The notes: a model not told the origin generated them from the letters alone. DNA of 64,000 nucleotides from Ferrovum sp. (GCA_019456405.1 WJXM01000021.1:124001-188000), one strand, 5' to 3'; shown: positions 32,893 through 44,592, numbered from the stretch's first letter. Translations and numbers: made by a program.

Positions 32893-34622
32893 AAGTGTGC
32901 AAGGGGATTCCCAAGGTCGGGAAACTGGAAATTCGATTGGAACGCTGGCGTTCCTTCCTGATCCAGGGGTTGTTGTTGAGTGGTTTTTTGGTGTTGGGCA
33001 TGCGTGCCTTCTGGTTGCAGGGGATACACGCGGGTTTTCTGCAACAGAAAGGTGAAGAGCGGTACAGCCGGGTTTTGTCGATTCCCGCCAGTCGGGGCAT
33101 CATTCGGGACCGCAATGGACAGGCTCTGGCCATCAGTATTCCTGCCGTATCGGTTTGGGCCAATCGTGAGGACCTCGAGATCGATGAGGCCCAACGCCGT
33201 GCGCTGGCTCATTGTTTGAACGAAAATCCTGCGGAAATTGCGCGCCGTTTGAAAGGAGAGGATGGGATCGTCTACCTGAAACGGCAATTGCCGCTCGATG
33301 AGGCCAAGCGCGTGATGGATCTCAAGATCCCCGGGATCTATCTCCAGCATGGTTTTCATCGAGCCTATCCAAAATCCAGTGAAATGGCACATCTGGTGGG
33401 CTTTACGGATGCGGATGACAAGGGTCAGGAAGGGGTGGAACTGACGTATCAAGCGCAACTCGAGGGACTGGCGGGCGCACGTCGGGTGATTCGGGATCGA
33501 GCGGGGCATGTGATTGAAGACGTGGAAAACATTCGCTCGCCGCGCCAGGGACAAGATGTCTCGCTGAGCGTGGACGCCCGCATCCAGCATCTGGCCGCGC
33601 GTGAGCTTCAGCGGGCCATTGAATCCAGTCATGCCAAGGCAGGGGCCATCGTGGTGCTGGACAGTCGTACCGGGGAAGTGTTGGCACTGGTCAACAGCCC
33701 TGACTATGATCCCAATCAACGCGGGGCATTGTCGGGGGCGGAATTACGCAACCGCGCCATTACGGATACCTATGAACCGGGTTCGACCATCAAACCCTTT
33801 ACCATTGCTGCAGCTCTGGAAGCGGGCAAGGTTCGACCCGACACGGTCATTTCAACCCACGGAGGCGTATTGGCCATCGCCAATCATCTGATTCATGATG
33901 ATCATGTGGCTGAATCTTATACCGTCTCCGAAGTCATCGAACATTCCAGCAATGTGGGTGCAGCACGGATTGCCCTGGATCTGCCCCCGGTCACCCTGTG
34001 GGATCTCTTTACGGATGTGGGCTTTGGTCAGAAACCTCGCCTCGGCTTTCCTGGAGAGGCAGGGGGACGGCTGCGTCCCTACCAGGATTGGAAACCCATC
34101 GAGCAAGCGACGATGGCCTTTGGCAATGGCATGAGCGTGAGTTTGGTGCAGATGGCGCGGGCTTATACGGTATTCCCCAATGATGGAATCTTGCGCCCTC
34201 TTTCCTTGATCAAGGTGAACGCCATTCCTTCAGGGCGTTCAGTATTGTCCGTGCGCACGGCACGGGAAGTCACAGCCATGCTCGAAACTGTGGTGAGTGC
34301 GGAAGGGACGGCGCCTGAGGCACGGGTCGCAGGCTACCGGGTGGCAGGTAAGACCGGCACGGCCCATAAGGTCGCACGGGGACATTATGTAAACAAGTAT
34401 GTGGCGTCCTTCATCGGCTTTGCGCCTGTCTCTGCACCGCGCATCGTGGTGGCGGTCATGATCGATGAACCGGCCGGAAACCGTTACTATGGGGGACAGG
34501 TGGCGGCGCCAGTGTTTTCTGCGCTGACCGGCGAAATCATGCAACTTCTGGACATTCCGCCCGATGCGCCGGAGCCCCCCATCATGGCCAGTTCTCCTGC
34601 TTCTGTCGGGGGACGTACATGA
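32889..34622 (+). CDS. ftsI: Peptidoglycan transpeptidase FtsI (PBP3)
   Basis: FtsI is the septal class B penicillin-binding protein. The 577-residue product has a cytoplasmic N-terminus, a single membrane anchor (about 25-45), a pedestal domain with IPASRGIIRDRNGQALA, and the transpeptidase motifs SxxK in YEPGSTIKPF, SSN in IEHSSNVGA, and KTG in VAGKTGTAHK. It overlaps ftsL and murE by 4 bp each. Its length and motifs match PBP3 of related bacteria. Confidence 0.97.
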   Translation: MKVCKGIPKVGKLEIRLERWRSFLIQGLLLSGFLVLGMRAFWLQGIHAGFLQQKGEERYSRVLSIPASRGIIRDRNGQALAISIPAVSVWANREDLEIDEAQRRALAHCLNENPAEIARRLKGEDGIVYLKRQLPLDEAKRVMDLKIPGIYLQHGFHRAYPKSSEMAHLVGFTDADDKGQEGVELTYQAQLEGLAGARRVIRDRAGHVIEDVENIRSPRQGQDVSLSVDARIQHLAARELQRAIESSHAKAGAIVVLDSRTGEVLALVNSPDYDPNQRGALSGAELRNRAITDTYEPGSTIKPFTIAAALEAGKVRPDTVISTHGGVLAIANHLIHDDHVAESYTVSEVIEHSSNVGAARIALDLPPVTLWDLFTDVGFGQKPRLGFPGEAGGRLRPYQDWKPIEQATMAFGNGMSVSLVQMARAYTVFPNDGILRPLSLIKVNAIPSGRSVLSVRTAREVTAMLETVVSAEGTAPEARVAGYRVAGKTGTAHKVARGHYVNKYVASFIGFAPVSAPRIVVAVMIDEPAGNRYYGGQVAAPVFSALTGEIMQLLDIPPDAPEPPIMASSPASVGGRT

Positions 34623-36133
34623 GCCTTTCCAAAGAAATCCTGCAAACAGCGGGCCTGGACGGAAAAAATTTCGTCAGGCCAGAACCCGTTTGGGTTGAGG
34701 GAATGCGTTGTCTGGACCTGTGCTCGGACAGTCGGAAGGTCCGCGCCGGGGGAACTTTTGTGGCTTATCCCGGAGAAGTTCAGGATGGACGACATTACAT
34801 TCCAGAGGCCATTGCGCGCGGTGCAGCCAATGTGTTGTGGGAAAGCGACCATTTTGAATGGGAGGGCGGGTGGTTTGTTCCTCATCGTCCCATATCGGGA
34901 CTGCGGGGCCAGATCAGTGCTCTGGCGGGACAACAATGGGGGCACCCTTCCCGCTCGTTACGAGTTACCGGAGTGACGGGGACCAATGGAAAAACCACCT
35001 GTAGTCACTGGTTGGCGCAGGTACTGGAACGGCAGGGACGTTCCAGCGCAGTGATCGGTACGCTGGGAAATGGTTTTCCGGGAAAATTGATGCCCACGAC
35101 CCATACGACCCCCGACCCCATTCAATTACAAGAATGGTTGGCGCGAGTACGGGATCTGGGCGCGCAACATTGTGTCATGGAAGTGTCGTCTCATGCGTTG
35201 GCGCAGGAGCGCGTGGCCGGAGTTACTTTCTGCGGGGCGATCTTTACCAATTTGACCCGGGATCATCTGGATTACCACGGGACGTTGGAGGCTTACGGGG
35301 AAGCCAAAGCGCGTCTTTTTCATGCCTTCGATCTCGATTATGCCTTGCTCAATCTGGATGACCCTTTTGCGAAAACCCTTTACACGCAAGGAGAGACCAC
35401 GCACCGGGTGATCGGTTATACGCGCGGAACGACACGGGTAGATCTGGCGATCGATCGGCTGGTGGCCGGTTCCGTTCACTGGACCCTTCGGGGAGTGAGT
35501 TTCGAACTTGTCAGTCCCTGGGGAAAGGCGCATATCGAGGCCCCCATCCTTGGGGACTATAACCTGTCCAATTTGCTCGCGGTGTTGGGCGCGGCCTTGA
35601 TGGAAGGGATTCCCCTGGCGGTATTGGCAGAATCCACTCCGCACCTGGTGGCGCCGGCAGGACGCATGCAAGGTTTTGGGGGAGGGACTCATCCATGGGT
35701 AGTGGTGGATTATGCCCATACTCCCGATGCATTGAGGCAAGCCCTGGAAACCCTGCGCAGTCGGGTGGCGCGGGGTGGAAAACTATGGGTGGTCTTCGGT
35801 TGCGGGGGTGAACGGGACGAGGGTAAACGGCCATTGATGGGACGTGTGGCAGAACAGGGGGCAGAGCGAGTCGTCCTGACCAGCGATAACCCGCGCGATG
35901 AAGATCCACGGCATATTCTCCAGCAGATCGAAAAAGGGATGGATGCCCCGCCTTTTCTCATCGAGGAAGATCGGGCCAAAGCCATTCGGGGTGCGTTGAT
36001 GGCTGCTCGTTCCGGGGACGTCGTGTTGATCGCGGGAAAAGGGCATGAAACGATGCAGATTCTGGCACGGGGTGAAGCGAGGCCGTTCAGTGATGTGCAG
36101 ATCGTCCGTGCATGGCTGGAGGATCGTTCATGA
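34619..36133 (+). CDS. murE: UDP-MurNAc-L-Ala-D-Glu:meso-DAP ligase MurE
   Basis: MurE adds the third residue of the peptidoglycan stem. The 504-residue product has the ATP loop VTGTNGKTTCSHWL, TTPDPIQLQ, the carbamylated-lysine region, and the DNPRDEDP motif that marks meso-diaminopimelate specificity, so the stem peptide is the Gram-negative type. GKGHETMQ lies near the C-terminus. Overlaps of 4 bp with ftsI and murF. Confidence 0.97.
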   Translation: MSLSKEILQTAGLDGKNFVRPEPVWVEGMRCLDLCSDSRKVRAGGTFVAYPGEVQDGRHYIPEAIARGAANVLWESDHFEWEGGWFVPHRPISGLRGQISALAGQQWGHPSRSLRVTGVTGTNGKTTCSHWLAQVLERQGRSSAVIGTLGNGFPGKLMPTTHTTPDPIQLQEWLARVRDLGAQHCVMEVSSHALAQERVAGVTFCGAIFTNLTRDHLDYHGTLEAYGEAKARLFHAFDLDYALLNLDDPFAKTLYTQGETTHRVIGYTRGTTRVDLAIDRLVAGSVHWTLRGVSFELVSPWGKAHIEAPILGDYNLSNLLAVLGAALMEGIPLAVLAESTPHLVAPAGRMQGFGGGTHPWVVVDYAHTPDALRQALETLRSRVARGGKLWVVFGCGGERDEGKRPLMGRVAEQGAERVVLTSDNPRDEDPRHILQQIEKGMDAPPFLIEEDRAKAIRGALMAARSGDVVLIAGKGHETMQILARGEARPFSDVQIVRAWLEDRS

Positions 36134-37476
36134 ACTGGACCTGGCACGAGGTGGTCCATCTTCTGGGGGGGGTGCCCAAGGGCGGCAATCCGGAATTGTT
36201 GCGGGTCAGTACCGACAGTCGGGACTGTGGACCAGGGGACCTGTTCATCGCCATCAAGGGTGAATTTTTTGATGGGCACGACTTTTTGGAAGAGGTGCGC
36301 GCCCGAGGTGTGGCTGGGGCCATCATCGAACGTGATGTTCCGGCAGTACGGGATTGGGACTGCTGCTGGCGGATGGATTCGACGCGCGTGGCATTGGCAC
36401 GATTGGCTCGAGCCCGACGCCGCCAGTTCAATCCGAGCGTGGTGGCGGTGACGGGAAGTAATGGCAAGACCACCGTCAAGGAAATGGTGGCTGCCATTCT
36501 TCGTTCTTTTGATTCCGCTGGCGCGCAAGCCGTGTGGGCAACTCCGGGAAATTTCAACAATGACATCGGCTTGCCGTTGACTTTGTTGGCACTGCGCCCC
36601 GAACATCGCTGGGCGGTCATCGAGATGGGCATGAATCATGCCGGTGAAATTGCCCAGTTGACCCGTATCGCTGAACCGGACGTGGCGGTGGTCACCAATG
36701 TACAGCGCGCTCATCTGGGACATTTGGGTTCATTGGCAGAAATTGCGCGGGCCAAGGGAGAAGTCTTTGAAGGGTTGGGCGCCCGGGGAGTGGCGGTTCT
36801 TCCGGAAAGTGGACCCTACGGCACGGTGCTGCGAAGCGCGGCGGCCTCCCATGAAATGTTGACCTTTGGTTTTGAAGAGAATGCACGCGTGCGCGGAGAA
36901 TTTGACCGAGGGTTGTTGCACATTCATGGGCCGGCGGAATCCGTGACCGTGCGTTTGCAGGTTCCAGGACAACATAACCAGAAAAATGCCTTGGCGGCCA
37001 CAGCGGTTGCCTTGGCCCTGAAGGTGGACATGGGGGCCGTGCAACAGGGTCTGGAAGGTTTTGCAGGTATCCCGGGGCGCTTGCAAAGCCGTTTTTCTTC
37101 TTTGGGTGCCCTCATTCTGGATGATACCTACAATGCCAACCCGGATTCGGTGCAAGCGGCTTTGGATGTTTTGGCCCAGCGCTCGGGACGAAGGATTTTT
37201 GTGCTGGGAGATCTGGGTGAGTTGGGACCCGAGGGTCCCGCGCTCCATGCTGAAGTGGGTCAGTTGGCGCGTACTTTGGGGATCGACGAATTCTACACTC
37301 TGGGAAATCTGGCACGGGAAGCCAGTTTGGCCTTTGGGCCCTCTGCCCGGCATGAAACTGATGCTCAGCATCTGATTCAGGTGCTTCGTCCCCAACTGAA
37401 TGCGGACACGGTGGTATTGGTCAAGGGGTCCCGTTTCATGCGCATGGAAGCGATTGTCGAGGGATTGATTCAATGA
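36130..37476 (+). CDS. murF: UDP-MurNAc-tripeptide:D-Ala-D-Ala ligase MurF
   Basis: MurF adds the D-Ala-D-Ala dipeptide. The 448-residue product has [15 protein letters not shown], the ATP loop [40 protein letters not shown] and the C-terminal [18 protein letters not shown], all characteristic. ATG 36130 overlaps murE by 4 bp; six in-frame codons further upstream lie in murE. Its substrate D-Ala-D-Ala needs a Ddl enzyme, which is absent from this cluster. Confidence 0.97.
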   Translation: MNWTWHEVVHLLGGVPKGGNPELLRVSTDSRDCGPGDLFIAIKGEFFDGHDFLEEVRARGVAGAIIERDVPAVRDWDCCWRMDSTRVALARLARARRRQFNPSVVAVTGSNGKTTVKEMVAAILRSFDSAGAQAVWATPGNFNNDIGLPLTLLALRPEHRWAVIEMGMNHAGEIAQLTRIAEPDVAVVTNVQRAHLGHLGSLAEIARAKGEVFEGLGARGVAVLPESGPYGTVLRSAAASHEMLTFGFEENARVRGEFDRGLLHIHGPAESVTVRLQVPGQHNQKNALAATAVALALKVDMGAVQQGLEGFAGIPGRLQSRFSSLGALILDDTYNANPDSVQAALDVLAQRSGRRIFVLGDLGELGPEGPALHAEVGQLARTLGIDEFYTLGNLAREASLAFGPSARHETDAQHLIQVLRPQLNADTVVLVKGSRFMRMEAIVEGLIQ

Positions 37477-37498
37477 ATGTTTATCAGGGAAACGATCC

Positions 37499-38584
37499 AT
37501 GTTACTGGCATTGACCCACTGGCTGGCAGCCGGTGTTAGAGGATTTCACGTATTCGAGTACCTGACTCTCAGAGCGGTACTGGCAACCCTGACTTCTCTA
37601 GGGATGTCCTTTCTGTTTGGGCCTGCCATGATTCGTCAGTTGACGGCGTACAAGATTGGACAAACAGTACGTAGCGATGGGCCTCAGACTCATCTGGTCA
37701 AAAGCGGCACGCCGACCATGGGCGGCGCTCTGATTTTGGTGGCGATCTCTGTCACGACGGTACTCTGGGCTGATTTGACCAATCGTTACATCTGGCTGGT
37801 ATTGTTGACTTTGCTGGGCTATGGGGCCGTGGGTTGGGTGGATGACTACCGCAAGGTGGTTCATCGCAATCCCAAGGGCCTGTCTGCCAAAGCCAAGTAT
37901 TTCTGGCAATCCCTCATTGCGGTGGTCGTGTCGGTCGCCTTGTTGAAAATGGCAGCCACACCGGCGGAAACTGAACTCATCGTGCCCTTTTTCAAGACGG
38001 TGGCATTGCCTCTGGGTGGGGTGGGATTTGTGATTCTGACGTATTTTGTCATTGTGGGCACCAGTAATGCGGTCAATCTGACCGATGGTCTGGATGGTTT
38101 GGCCATACTCCCCACCGCCATGATTTCTGGGGCTTTGGCCATATTTGCCTACGTGGCCGGCAACAAGGTATTTGCGGGCTATTTGGGTTTTCCCAGTATT
38201 CCGGGGGCGGGTGAACTGGTGATTTTCTGTGCCGCCATGACGGGAGCGGGACTGGGGTTTCTGTGGTTCAATGCCTATCCGGCCGAGGTTTTCATGGGGG
38301 ATGTGGGCGCTCTGGCTTTAGGGGGGGCTTTGGGTCTGGTGGCGGTGATCGTACGGCAGGAAATCGTGTTGTTCGTGATGGGTGGCGTATTCGTGCTGGA
38401 AACCCTGTCGGTGGTATTGCAGGTGGTATCCTTCAAATTGACGGGCACGCGCATTTTCCGCATGGCGCCCATCCATCATCATTTTGAACTGAAGGGCTGG
38501 AAAGAAAACCAGGTGGTGGTGCGTTTCTGGATCATTACCACCGTACTGGTTTTGGCTGGTCTTTCCACTCTCAAGATTCGCTGA
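37499..38584 (+). CDS. mraY: Phospho-MurNAc-pentapeptide transferase MraY
   Basis: MraY makes lipid I on undecaprenyl phosphate in the inner membrane. The 361-residue polytopic product has [14 protein letters not shown], the catalytic Asp-rich [38 protein letters not shown] and [13 protein letters not shown]. Ten transmembrane helices fit the pattern. The ATG follows a CAGGGA and lies 22 bp after murF, the largest gap so far in the cluster. Confidence 0.98.
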   Translation: MLLALTHWLAAGVRGFHVFEYLTLRAVLATLTSLGMSFLFGPAMIRQLTAYKIGQTVRSDGPQTHLVKSGTPTMGGALILVAISVTTVLWADLTNRYIWLVLLTLLGYGAVGWVDDYRKVVHRNPKGLSAKAKYFWQSLIAVVVSVALLKMAATPAETELIVPFFKTVALPLGGVGFVILTYFVIVGTSNAVNLTDGLDGLAILPTAMISGALAIFAYVAGNKVFAGYLGFPSIPGAGELVIFCAAMTGAGLGFLWFNAYPAEVFMGDVGALALGGALGLVAVIVRQEIVLFVMGGVFVLETLSVVLQVVSFKLTGTRIFRMAPIHHHFELKGWKENQVVVRFWIITTVLVLAGLSTLKIR

Positions 38585-38586
38585 TC

Positions 38587-39984
38587 ATGACGGAACCTCT
38601 CTTCCATTCCTTGATGCCTGCGGGTCACCGGGTCCTGGTTCTGGGACTGGGCGACACGGGATGGGCCGCTGTGCGTTGGTTGCTACAGAACGGGTATCGC
38701 GTACGCGTGGCTGATACGCGCGTCCAGCCTCCCTACCGCCGGGTTCTGGAAGAAACCTATCCAGACGTGGAGTTTTCGGGCGGTCCCTGGCAGGACAGTT
38801 TGTTTCAGATGATCGATTGGGTCGTCGTCAGTCCTGGAGTCGCACTGGATGATCCCTTGATTCATGAGTGGCGTGCGCGTGGGATGTCTTTTCTGGGCGA
38901 TGTGGAGGTAGCGGCCCGGGTATTGGCGCGACACCCCCAGCGCCCAAAAATTCTGGCAGTCACGGGAGCCAACGGGAAAAGCACGGTGGTCACTTTGTTG
39001 GGTGATCTGGCCCGAGCCCAGAACTTGCGTACGGTCGTGGCAGGGAATATCGGCATTCCCTTGCTCGAGGTCTTGATGACTTCACCTTGGCCTGAAGTAT
39101 TGGTGCTGGAATTGTCCAGTTTCCAACTGGAAACCCTCTCCTCCCTGGCCCCGGACAGCGCCGTGGTCCTGAATGTGAGCGAAGATCATATGGATCGTTA
39201 TTCGGATATAGCGACCTACGCTGCGACGAAGGCACGCATCTATCAGGGGTGTGAAAGCCCGGTGGGGAATCGGCAGGATCTCTGGGTGCAAGCCATGATT
39301 TCCGCCGGGACCCCGACTTTTGGTCTGGATGCCCCCGTCAATGCAGGGGATTGGGGGGTTGCCCTGAAGGATGGGGAGCGCTGGTTGGTGCAAGGGAATC
39401 ATTGGGTCATGCGCCGTTCCGAAGTACCCTTGCGGGGAGAACATAATGTGGCCAATGTATTGGCCGCATTGGCCATGGGACAGGCCTTGGGGTGGACGGA
39501 ACCAGCCATGCTGTCTGCCATCAAGGAATTTCGGGGGTTGCCGCATCGCATGGAATGGGTGGCCGACGTGAGGGGGGTGCGTTTCTTCGATGATTCGAAA
39601 GGCACCAATGTGGGGGCTACCGTGGCTGCCTTGAAGGGCTTGGATGCGCCGGTAGTGCTGATTGCGGGCGGGGATGGCAAGGGCCAGGATTTTTCTCCCT
39701 TGCGTTCGGCGGTGGCGACTCATGCCCAGGCAGTGGTTTTGATTGGGCGGGATGGCGCACGGATCGATGAGGTACTCGAAGGACTTGCCGTTCCGCGCAT
39801 CTTTGCGACCGACCTGCAGGATGCCGTGCAGCGGGCTTTCGCTTTGGCGCGTCCGGGAGAGAGCGTGCTGATGTCTCCGGCCTGTGCGAGTTTCGATATG
39901 TTTCGCAACTACCTCCATCGTGCGGAAGTTTATTGTGCAGCGGTGCATGCCCTGGCTCGAAGCGGGGAGGGGAAACGGCCATGA
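38587..39984 (+). CDS. murD: UDP-MurNAc-L-alanine:D-glutamate ligase MurD
   Basis: MurD adds D-Glu to UDP-MurNAc-L-Ala. The 465-residue product begins with a Rossmann-like VLVLGLGDTGWAAVRWL. It has VVVSPGVAL, the ATP loop VTGANGKSTVVTLLG, ELSSFQLET, LPHRMEWV and DSKGTNVGATVAAL, all diagnostic. It starts 2 bp after mraY and overlaps ftsW by 4 bp. Confidence 0.97.
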   Translation: MTEPLFHSLMPAGHRVLVLGLGDTGWAAVRWLLQNGYRVRVADTRVQPPYRRVLEETYPDVEFSGGPWQDSLFQMIDWVVVSPGVALDDPLIHEWRARGMSFLGDVEVAARVLARHPQRPKILAVTGANGKSTVVTLLGDLARAQNLRTVVAGNIGIPLLEVLMTSPWPEVLVLELSSFQLETLSSLAPDSAVVLNVSEDHMDRYSDIATYAATKARIYQGCESPVGNRQDLWVQAMISAGTPTFGLDAPVNAGDWGVALKDGERWLVQGNHWVMRRSEVPLRGEHNVANVLAALAMGQALGWTEPAMLSAIKEFRGLPHRMEWVADVRGVRFFDDSKGTNVGATVAALKGLDAPVVLIAGGDGKGQDFSPLRSAVATHAQAVVLIGRDGARIDEVLEGLAVPRIFATDLQDAVQRAFALARPGESVLMSPACASFDMFRNYLHRAEVYCAAVHALARSGEGKRP

Positions 39985-41150
39985 AGCGCTTCAATATCCC
40001 GCTTGGAAATGCGGTACAGTCGGAGTTTGATTTGCCCCTCCTGTGGGCCATCATGACCTTGCTGGCTTTCGGGATGGTCATGGTGTATTCGGCCTCCATT
40101 GCCAGTGCGGAAGCCGATCGCCATCTGGGGTTTCGCTCCACATATTTTTTTGTTCGTCAGTCCCTGTACGTGGGCGCCGCCCTTCTGGCCGGATGGGCCG
40201 CATTTCAGGTGCCTCTGGAACGCTGGAAGCGATATGCCCTCCCGCTGTTTGGGGTGGGAGCGCTGGGGCTGTTGCTCGTACTGATTCCTGGCGTGGGCAA
40301 GGAGGTCAATGGCAGTCGACGTTGGTTGTCCTTTCTAGGGTTTAATTTACAACCATCGGAATTCATGAAGTTTTTCGTGTTGGTTTATGCGGCGGATTAT
40401 ACGGCTCGCAAGGCTGCAGTCATGCATGACCTCAAGAAAGTATTTTTGCCCATGTTGATCGTGATGTTTCTGGTGGGGTTGCTCCTGCTCAAGGAGCCCG
40501 ACTTTGGGGCCTTCGTCGTGATGATCGGGATCGCGGGAGCGATACTCTTCCTGGGGGGGTTCGACGGGAAATGGTTTTTATTCCTCATGGTCCTGCTGGC
40601 CGTCGCCTTTGCTTTACTGATCGTCCTTTCTCCTTACCGTTTCAATCGGCTGATCTGGTTCTGGAATCCCTGGGCGGATCCTTTTGGCAAGGGTTATCAG
40701 TTGACTCACGCGCTGATCGCCTTTGGTCACGGGGGATTGTGGGGATTGGGGTTGGGGGCCAGTGTGGAAAAACAGCTCTATCTGCCCGAGGCGCATACCG
40801 ATTTCCTGATGGCGGTGATTGCCGAAGAACTGGGTTTTCTGGGGGTGCTGGTGACTTTGGGCTTGTTCTCCTTCCTGATCGTGCGGGCTTTTGCCATCGG
40901 GCGTCGTGCGGCTTCAATGGAACGTTATTTTGAGGCCTTGCTGGCGCAAGGCGTGGGGGTATGGTTTGCCCTTCAAAGTTTGGTCAATATGGGCGTCAAT
41001 ATGGGACTTCTGCCCACCAAGGGTTTGACCTTGCCGCTGCTCAGTTATGGGGGCAGCGGGATCATGGCCAATGTGGTGACGTTGGCGGTGCTTTTGCGCA
41101 TCGACCATGAGACTCGACAAAAAATGATGCGCCGCGGAGGTCCACGATGA
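39981..41150 (+). CDS. ftsW: Septal peptidoglycan polymerase FtsW
   Basis: FtsW is the SEDS-family glycosyltransferase paired with FtsI. The 389-residue polytopic product has MVMVYSASIASAE, VNGSRRWLSFLGFNLQPSEFMK, LPEAHTDFLMAVIAEELGF and the PTKGLTLPLLSYGGSG motif typical of the family. ATG 39981 overlaps the murD stop by 4 bp and precedes a cytoplasmic stretch of about 30 residues. The murG start overlaps the end. Confidence 0.97.
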   Translation: MKRFNIPLGNAVQSEFDLPLLWAIMTLLAFGMVMVYSASIASAEADRHLGFRSTYFFVRQSLYVGAALLAGWAAFQVPLERWKRYALPLFGVGALGLLLVLIPGVGKEVNGSRRWLSFLGFNLQPSEFMKFFVLVYAADYTARKAAVMHDLKKVFLPMLIVMFLVGLLLLKEPDFGAFVVMIGIAGAILFLGGFDGKWFLFLMVLLAVAFALLIVLSPYRFNRLIWFWNPWADPFGKGYQLTHALIAFGHGGLWGLGLGASVEKQLYLPEAHTDFLMAVIAEELGFLGVLVTLGLFSFLIVRAFAIGRRAASMERYFEALLAQGVGVWFALQSLVNMGVNMGLLPTKGLTLPLLSYGGSGIMANVVTLAVLLRIDHETRQKMMRRGGPR

Positions 41151-42253
41151 GCCGTTGTGCATTGATCATGGCAGGCGGTACCGGGGGACATGTTTTTCCA
41201 GCCCTGGCTTTGGCAGAACAGTTGCGGACGCAGGGGTGGCGCGTGATCTGGCTTGGTACGGCACAGGGGATGGAAGTGCGGTGGGTCGGTGCAGGCCACT
41301 TTCCTTTGGAAACCATCGCCATGGGAGGGGTGCGGGGCAAGGGATGGGGGCGGCGCCTATGGGCGCCTTTCATGGTGATGCGGGCCATTTTTCAAAGCAT
41401 GGGGGTCATCTTGCGTCAACGTCCTCATGTGGTGCTTGGATTTGGTGGCTATGTGGCCTTGCCGGGAGGGCTGGCGGCAGTATTGCTGCGCTTGCCCCTG
41501 CTCATTCACGAACAGAATGCCGTGGCGGGTTTGACCAATCGCCTCCTGGGACGTTTGGCCCAAAAGGTTTTCGAAGGGTTTCCGGGGTCATTCCGGCAGC
41601 CATCGAGCCACCCTTTGGCGTCTTGGTTGGGTTTTCCCAAGATCGTGGAGACGGTGGGCAACCCAGTACGACGCACGATTATCGATCTGCCTGAACCCCG
41701 TCTGCGCTTTGCGCCACGTCGAGGTAACTTGCGATTGCTGGTGCTGGGCGGCAGTCAGGGGGCACAGGCCTTGAATCAGTGGATTCCGCGCGCCCTGGCT
41801 CTGATTCCTTCGGCAGAACGACCCATGGTGGTTCATCAAGGAGGTGTACGCCATCAGACCGAACTGGAAGCCAATTACCGGGAAATGGGTGTGCAAGGGG
41901 ATTTGCGTCCCTTCATCGAGGACATGGCAGCGGCCTACGCCGAGTGTGATTTGGTGATTTGTCGGGCAGGTGCCCTGACCTTGGCCGAGTTGACGGCTGC
42001 AGGCGTGGGGAGCGTGTTGGTGCCCTATCCGGCGGCAGTGGATGATCACCAGACAGCCAATGCACGTTTCCTGGAAAGTGCGGGGGCTGCCTGTTTGTGG
42101 CCTCAGACGCAATTGGAGGCCGCCGCTCTGGCGCAGTGGTTGCAAAGCCAGACTCGCATCCTGTTGCTGGGCATGGCTGATGCGGCTCGTCGCCTCTTTC
42201 AGGGGTCGGCAGTGGCGCGTCTGAGTCAGGTCTGTGAGGAGATGGCGGGATGA
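41147..42253 (+). CDS. murG: Lipid II synthase MurG
   Basis: MurG transfers GlcNAc to lipid I to make lipid II at the inner face of the membrane. The 368-residue GT-B glycosyltransferase has the family motifs [59 protein letters not shown] and [23 protein letters not shown]. Overlaps of 4 bp with ftsW and murC. Confidence 0.98.
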   Translation: MSRCALIMAGGTGGHVFPALALAEQLRTQGWRVIWLGTAQGMEVRWVGAGHFPLETIAMGGVRGKGWGRRLWAPFMVMRAIFQSMGVILRQRPHVVLGFGGYVALPGGLAAVLLRLPLLIHEQNAVAGLTNRLLGRLAQKVFEGFPGSFRQPSSHPLASWLGFPKIVETVGNPVRRTIIDLPEPRLRFAPRRGNLRLLVLGGSQGAQALNQWIPRALALIPSAERPMVVHQGGVRHQTELEANYREMGVQGDLRPFIEDMAAAYAECDLVICRAGALTLAELTAAGVGSVLVPYPAAVDDHQTANARFLESAGAACLWPQTQLEAAALAQWLQSQTRILLLGMADAARRLFQGSAVARLSQVCEEMAG

Positions 42254-43662
42254 GACACCGAATTCAGCATGTGCATTTTGTGGGGATTGGGGGCGCAGGC
42301 ATGAGTGGCATCGCCGAAGTGTTGCTCAACCTGGGGTATGAAGTGACAGGGAGCGATGCTCTCCAGAACCCGGCCACTCGACGCCTTGCCGGACTGGGTG
42401 CACGGGTCTGGTTGGGACATGAGGCAGGACACATCGAGGGTGCCGATGTGGTGGTCACTTCGACCGCCGTTCTGCCGGATAATCCGGAATTGACGGCAGC
42501 GCGGGCGATTCAGATCCCCGTGGTTCCACGCGCACTCATGCTCGCGGAACTGATGCGCTTGCGCAAAGGAATCGCAGTGGCCGGGACCCATGGAAAAACC
42601 ACGACCACCAGTCTGGTAGCCAGCGTTTTGTCTGAAGCGGGGTTGGATCCCACCTTTGTGATTGGAGGAAAGTTGAATAGTGCCGGTACCCACGCGGCAT
42701 TGGGAACCGGTGAGTTCATGGTGGTGGAAGCGGATGAGTCCGATGGTTCTTTTCTGCTGCTGCAGCCAGTCATGGCGGTGGTCACCAATATTGATCGGGA
42801 CCACATGGAAACCTATGACCATGATTTTGATCAGTTGCAGACTTCCTTTCTGAAGTTCCTCGAACATTTGCCCTTTTATGGGTTGGCCGTGCTCTGTGTG
42901 GAGGATCCTGTCGTGCGCGCCCTGGTGGGACGGGTGGGCCGGCCGGTACGGACCTACGGGTTTGGTCCGGAAGCTCAGATCCGGGCCGTCGATGTGCGCG
43001 CCGAGGCAGGAGGAATGCATTTTGGAGTGGAACTGCGCTTGGCTCGGGACGGTACCATGGAACGTCGCCTGGAGGTATTCCTGGCTTTGCCGGGGCGACA
43101 TAATGTACTGAATGCCTTGGCTGCCATCGCGGTGGCCATTGAAGTGAACGCAGCCTATCCGGCCATTGTGCGCGCGCTTGCTTCTTTCAAGGGGGTGGGG
43201 CGACGCTTTCAACGCTATGGTGATCTGCCTCTGCCGCAAGGAGGGGTCATCACTCTGGTGGATGACTATGGGCATCATCCGGCAGAAATGGCTGCCACTT
43301 TGGAAGCAGCACGGGGAGCTTTTCCGGGGCGACGTCTGGTACTGGCTTTTCAACCCCACCGTTATACCCGTACCCGTGATCGCTTTGCAGAATTCGTGCG
43401 GGTGCTGAGAGAAGTCGAACAGGTCGTTCTGGCCCCCGTTTATGCGGCGGGTGAAACGCCCATTCCGGGAGTGGATTCTTTGGCCTTGGCACAGGCCTTG
43501 GCGCAGAAAGGGGTCGTGGTGGCTGCGGGGATGGACGTCATGGGGGATCTGGTGCTGGAGCGGGTATGTGCCGGGGATGTGGTGATCACCATGGGCGCGG
43601 GAAATATCAGTCAACTCCCTGGACAGTTATGGGAACGCCTGGGTGGAGGAACATACGCATGA
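42250..43662 (+). CDS. murC: UDP-MurNAc:L-alanine ligase MurC
   Basis: MurC commits UDP-MurNAc to peptide synthesis by adding L-Ala. The 470-residue product has [18 protein letters not shown], the ATP loop [41 protein letters not shown] and [11 protein letters not shown]. All are standard. Overlaps of 4 bp with murG and murB. Confidence 0.98.
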   Translation: MRHRIQHVHFVGIGGAGMSGIAEVLLNLGYEVTGSDALQNPATRRLAGLGARVWLGHEAGHIEGADVVVTSTAVLPDNPELTAARAIQIPVVPRALMLAELMRLRKGIAVAGTHGKTTTTSLVASVLSEAGLDPTFVIGGKLNSAGTHAALGTGEFMVVEADESDGSFLLLQPVMAVVTNIDRDHMETYDHDFDQLQTSFLKFLEHLPFYGLAVLCVEDPVVRALVGRVGRPVRTYGFGPEAQIRAVDVRAEAGGMHFGVELRLARDGTMERRLEVFLALPGRHNVLNALAAIAVAIEVNAAYPAIVRALASFKGVGRRFQRYGDLPLPQGGVITLVDDYGHHPAEMAATLEAARGAFPGRRLVLAFQPHRYTRTRDRFAEFVRVLREVEQVVLAPVYAAGETPIPGVDSLALAQALAQKGVVVAAGMDVMGDLVLERVCAGDVVITMGAGNISQLPGQLWERLGGGTYA

Positions 43663-44570
43663 TGCCGGCGCCTCAGGTGGCTTTGGGTGAATTGCGGCGG
43701 AACGAACCCATGAGTCAACACGTCACCTGGCGTGCCGGGGGGCGGGCTCGCCAATTCTATCGGCCCCGCCACCGGCAAGACTTTCTGGAATTTCTGAATG
43801 CACGGCCAGCGCAGGAGACTCTGTTTTTACTTGGACTGGGCAGTAATCTGCTGGTGCGGGACGGGGGGATCGATGCGACCGTGGTTCAACTGCATGGCGC
43901 GTTGAAAGAAGTGACGTGGGAAGAAAAGGGTTGCCTGAGGATCGATGCCGGCGTTCCTGCCCCTAAGGTGGCTCGCTTGGCGGCCCGCGCCGGATGCGCG
44001 GGCGCGGAGTTTCTGGCCGGGATACCGGGCACGATGGGGGGGGTGTTGGCCATGAACGCGGGTTGTTATGGGGCAGAGATCTGGAATTTCGTGCACCAAG
44101 TGGAAACTGTGGATCGACAGGGCATATTGCGGTGGCGAACTCCCGCCGATTATGACATCGGTTATCGCTCGGTCGGTCTTCGGGAAGAATGCCGGAAAGG
44201 AACTGAAGAATGGTTTTTGTCTGCGTTGCTGCGTTTTCCAGAGGGGGATGCTGAAACTGCCAAGAGGCACATCCGCTCTTTGCTGGCGCAGCGGGTGGCT
44301 GATCAACCCTTGGAATTCCCCAATGCCGGCTCGGTCTTTCGGAATCCGGCCGGGGATTACGCGGCACGCCTCATCGAATGTTGTGATCTCAAGGGGAAAT
44401 GTATCGGGGGGGCTGAAGTGTCCCGGAAACACGCCAATTTTATTATCAATCGGGGGCAGGCAACGGCAACGGACATAGAAACACTGATTGCAGAGATACA
44501 GTCCAGGATTCTGGCGGAAAAGGGAGTGTATCTGCATCCGGAAGTGCGCATCGTGGGAGAAATGTCATGA
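43659..44570 (+). CDS. murB: UDP-N-acetylenolpyruvoylglucosamine reductase MurB
   Basis: MurB is the FAD enzyme that reduces UDP-GlcNAc-enolpyruvate to UDP-MurNAc. The 303-residue product has [19 protein letters not shown], the FAD-binding [31 protein letters not shown] and NAGSVFRNP, then the C-terminal [17 protein letters not shown]. The motifs fit the shorter type with an early catalytic Ser/Cys region. ATG 43659 overlaps the murC stop by 4 bp; the next codon is also ATG. Confidence 0.97.
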   Translation: MMPAPQVALGELRRNEPMSQHVTWRAGGRARQFYRPRHRQDFLEFLNARPAQETLFLLGLGSNLLVRDGGIDATVVQLHGALKEVTWEEKGCLRIDAGVPAPKVARLAARAGCAGAEFLAGIPGTMGGVLAMNAGCYGAEIWNFVHQVETVDRQGILRWRTPADYDIGYRSVGLREECRKGTEEWFLSALLRFPEGDAETAKRHIRSLLAQRVADQPLEFPNAGSVFRNPAGDYAARLIECCDLKGKCIGGAEVSRKHANFIINRGQATATDIETLIAEIQSRILAEKGVYLHPEVRIVGEMS

Positions 44571-44592
44571 ATCGGGAAGCGAGGAGATCGAA

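Noticed and set aside
42226..43614. A 462-codon minus-strand frame opposite murC
   Set aside because: The same shadow pattern: His/Gln-rich, no motif, wholly contained in murC.
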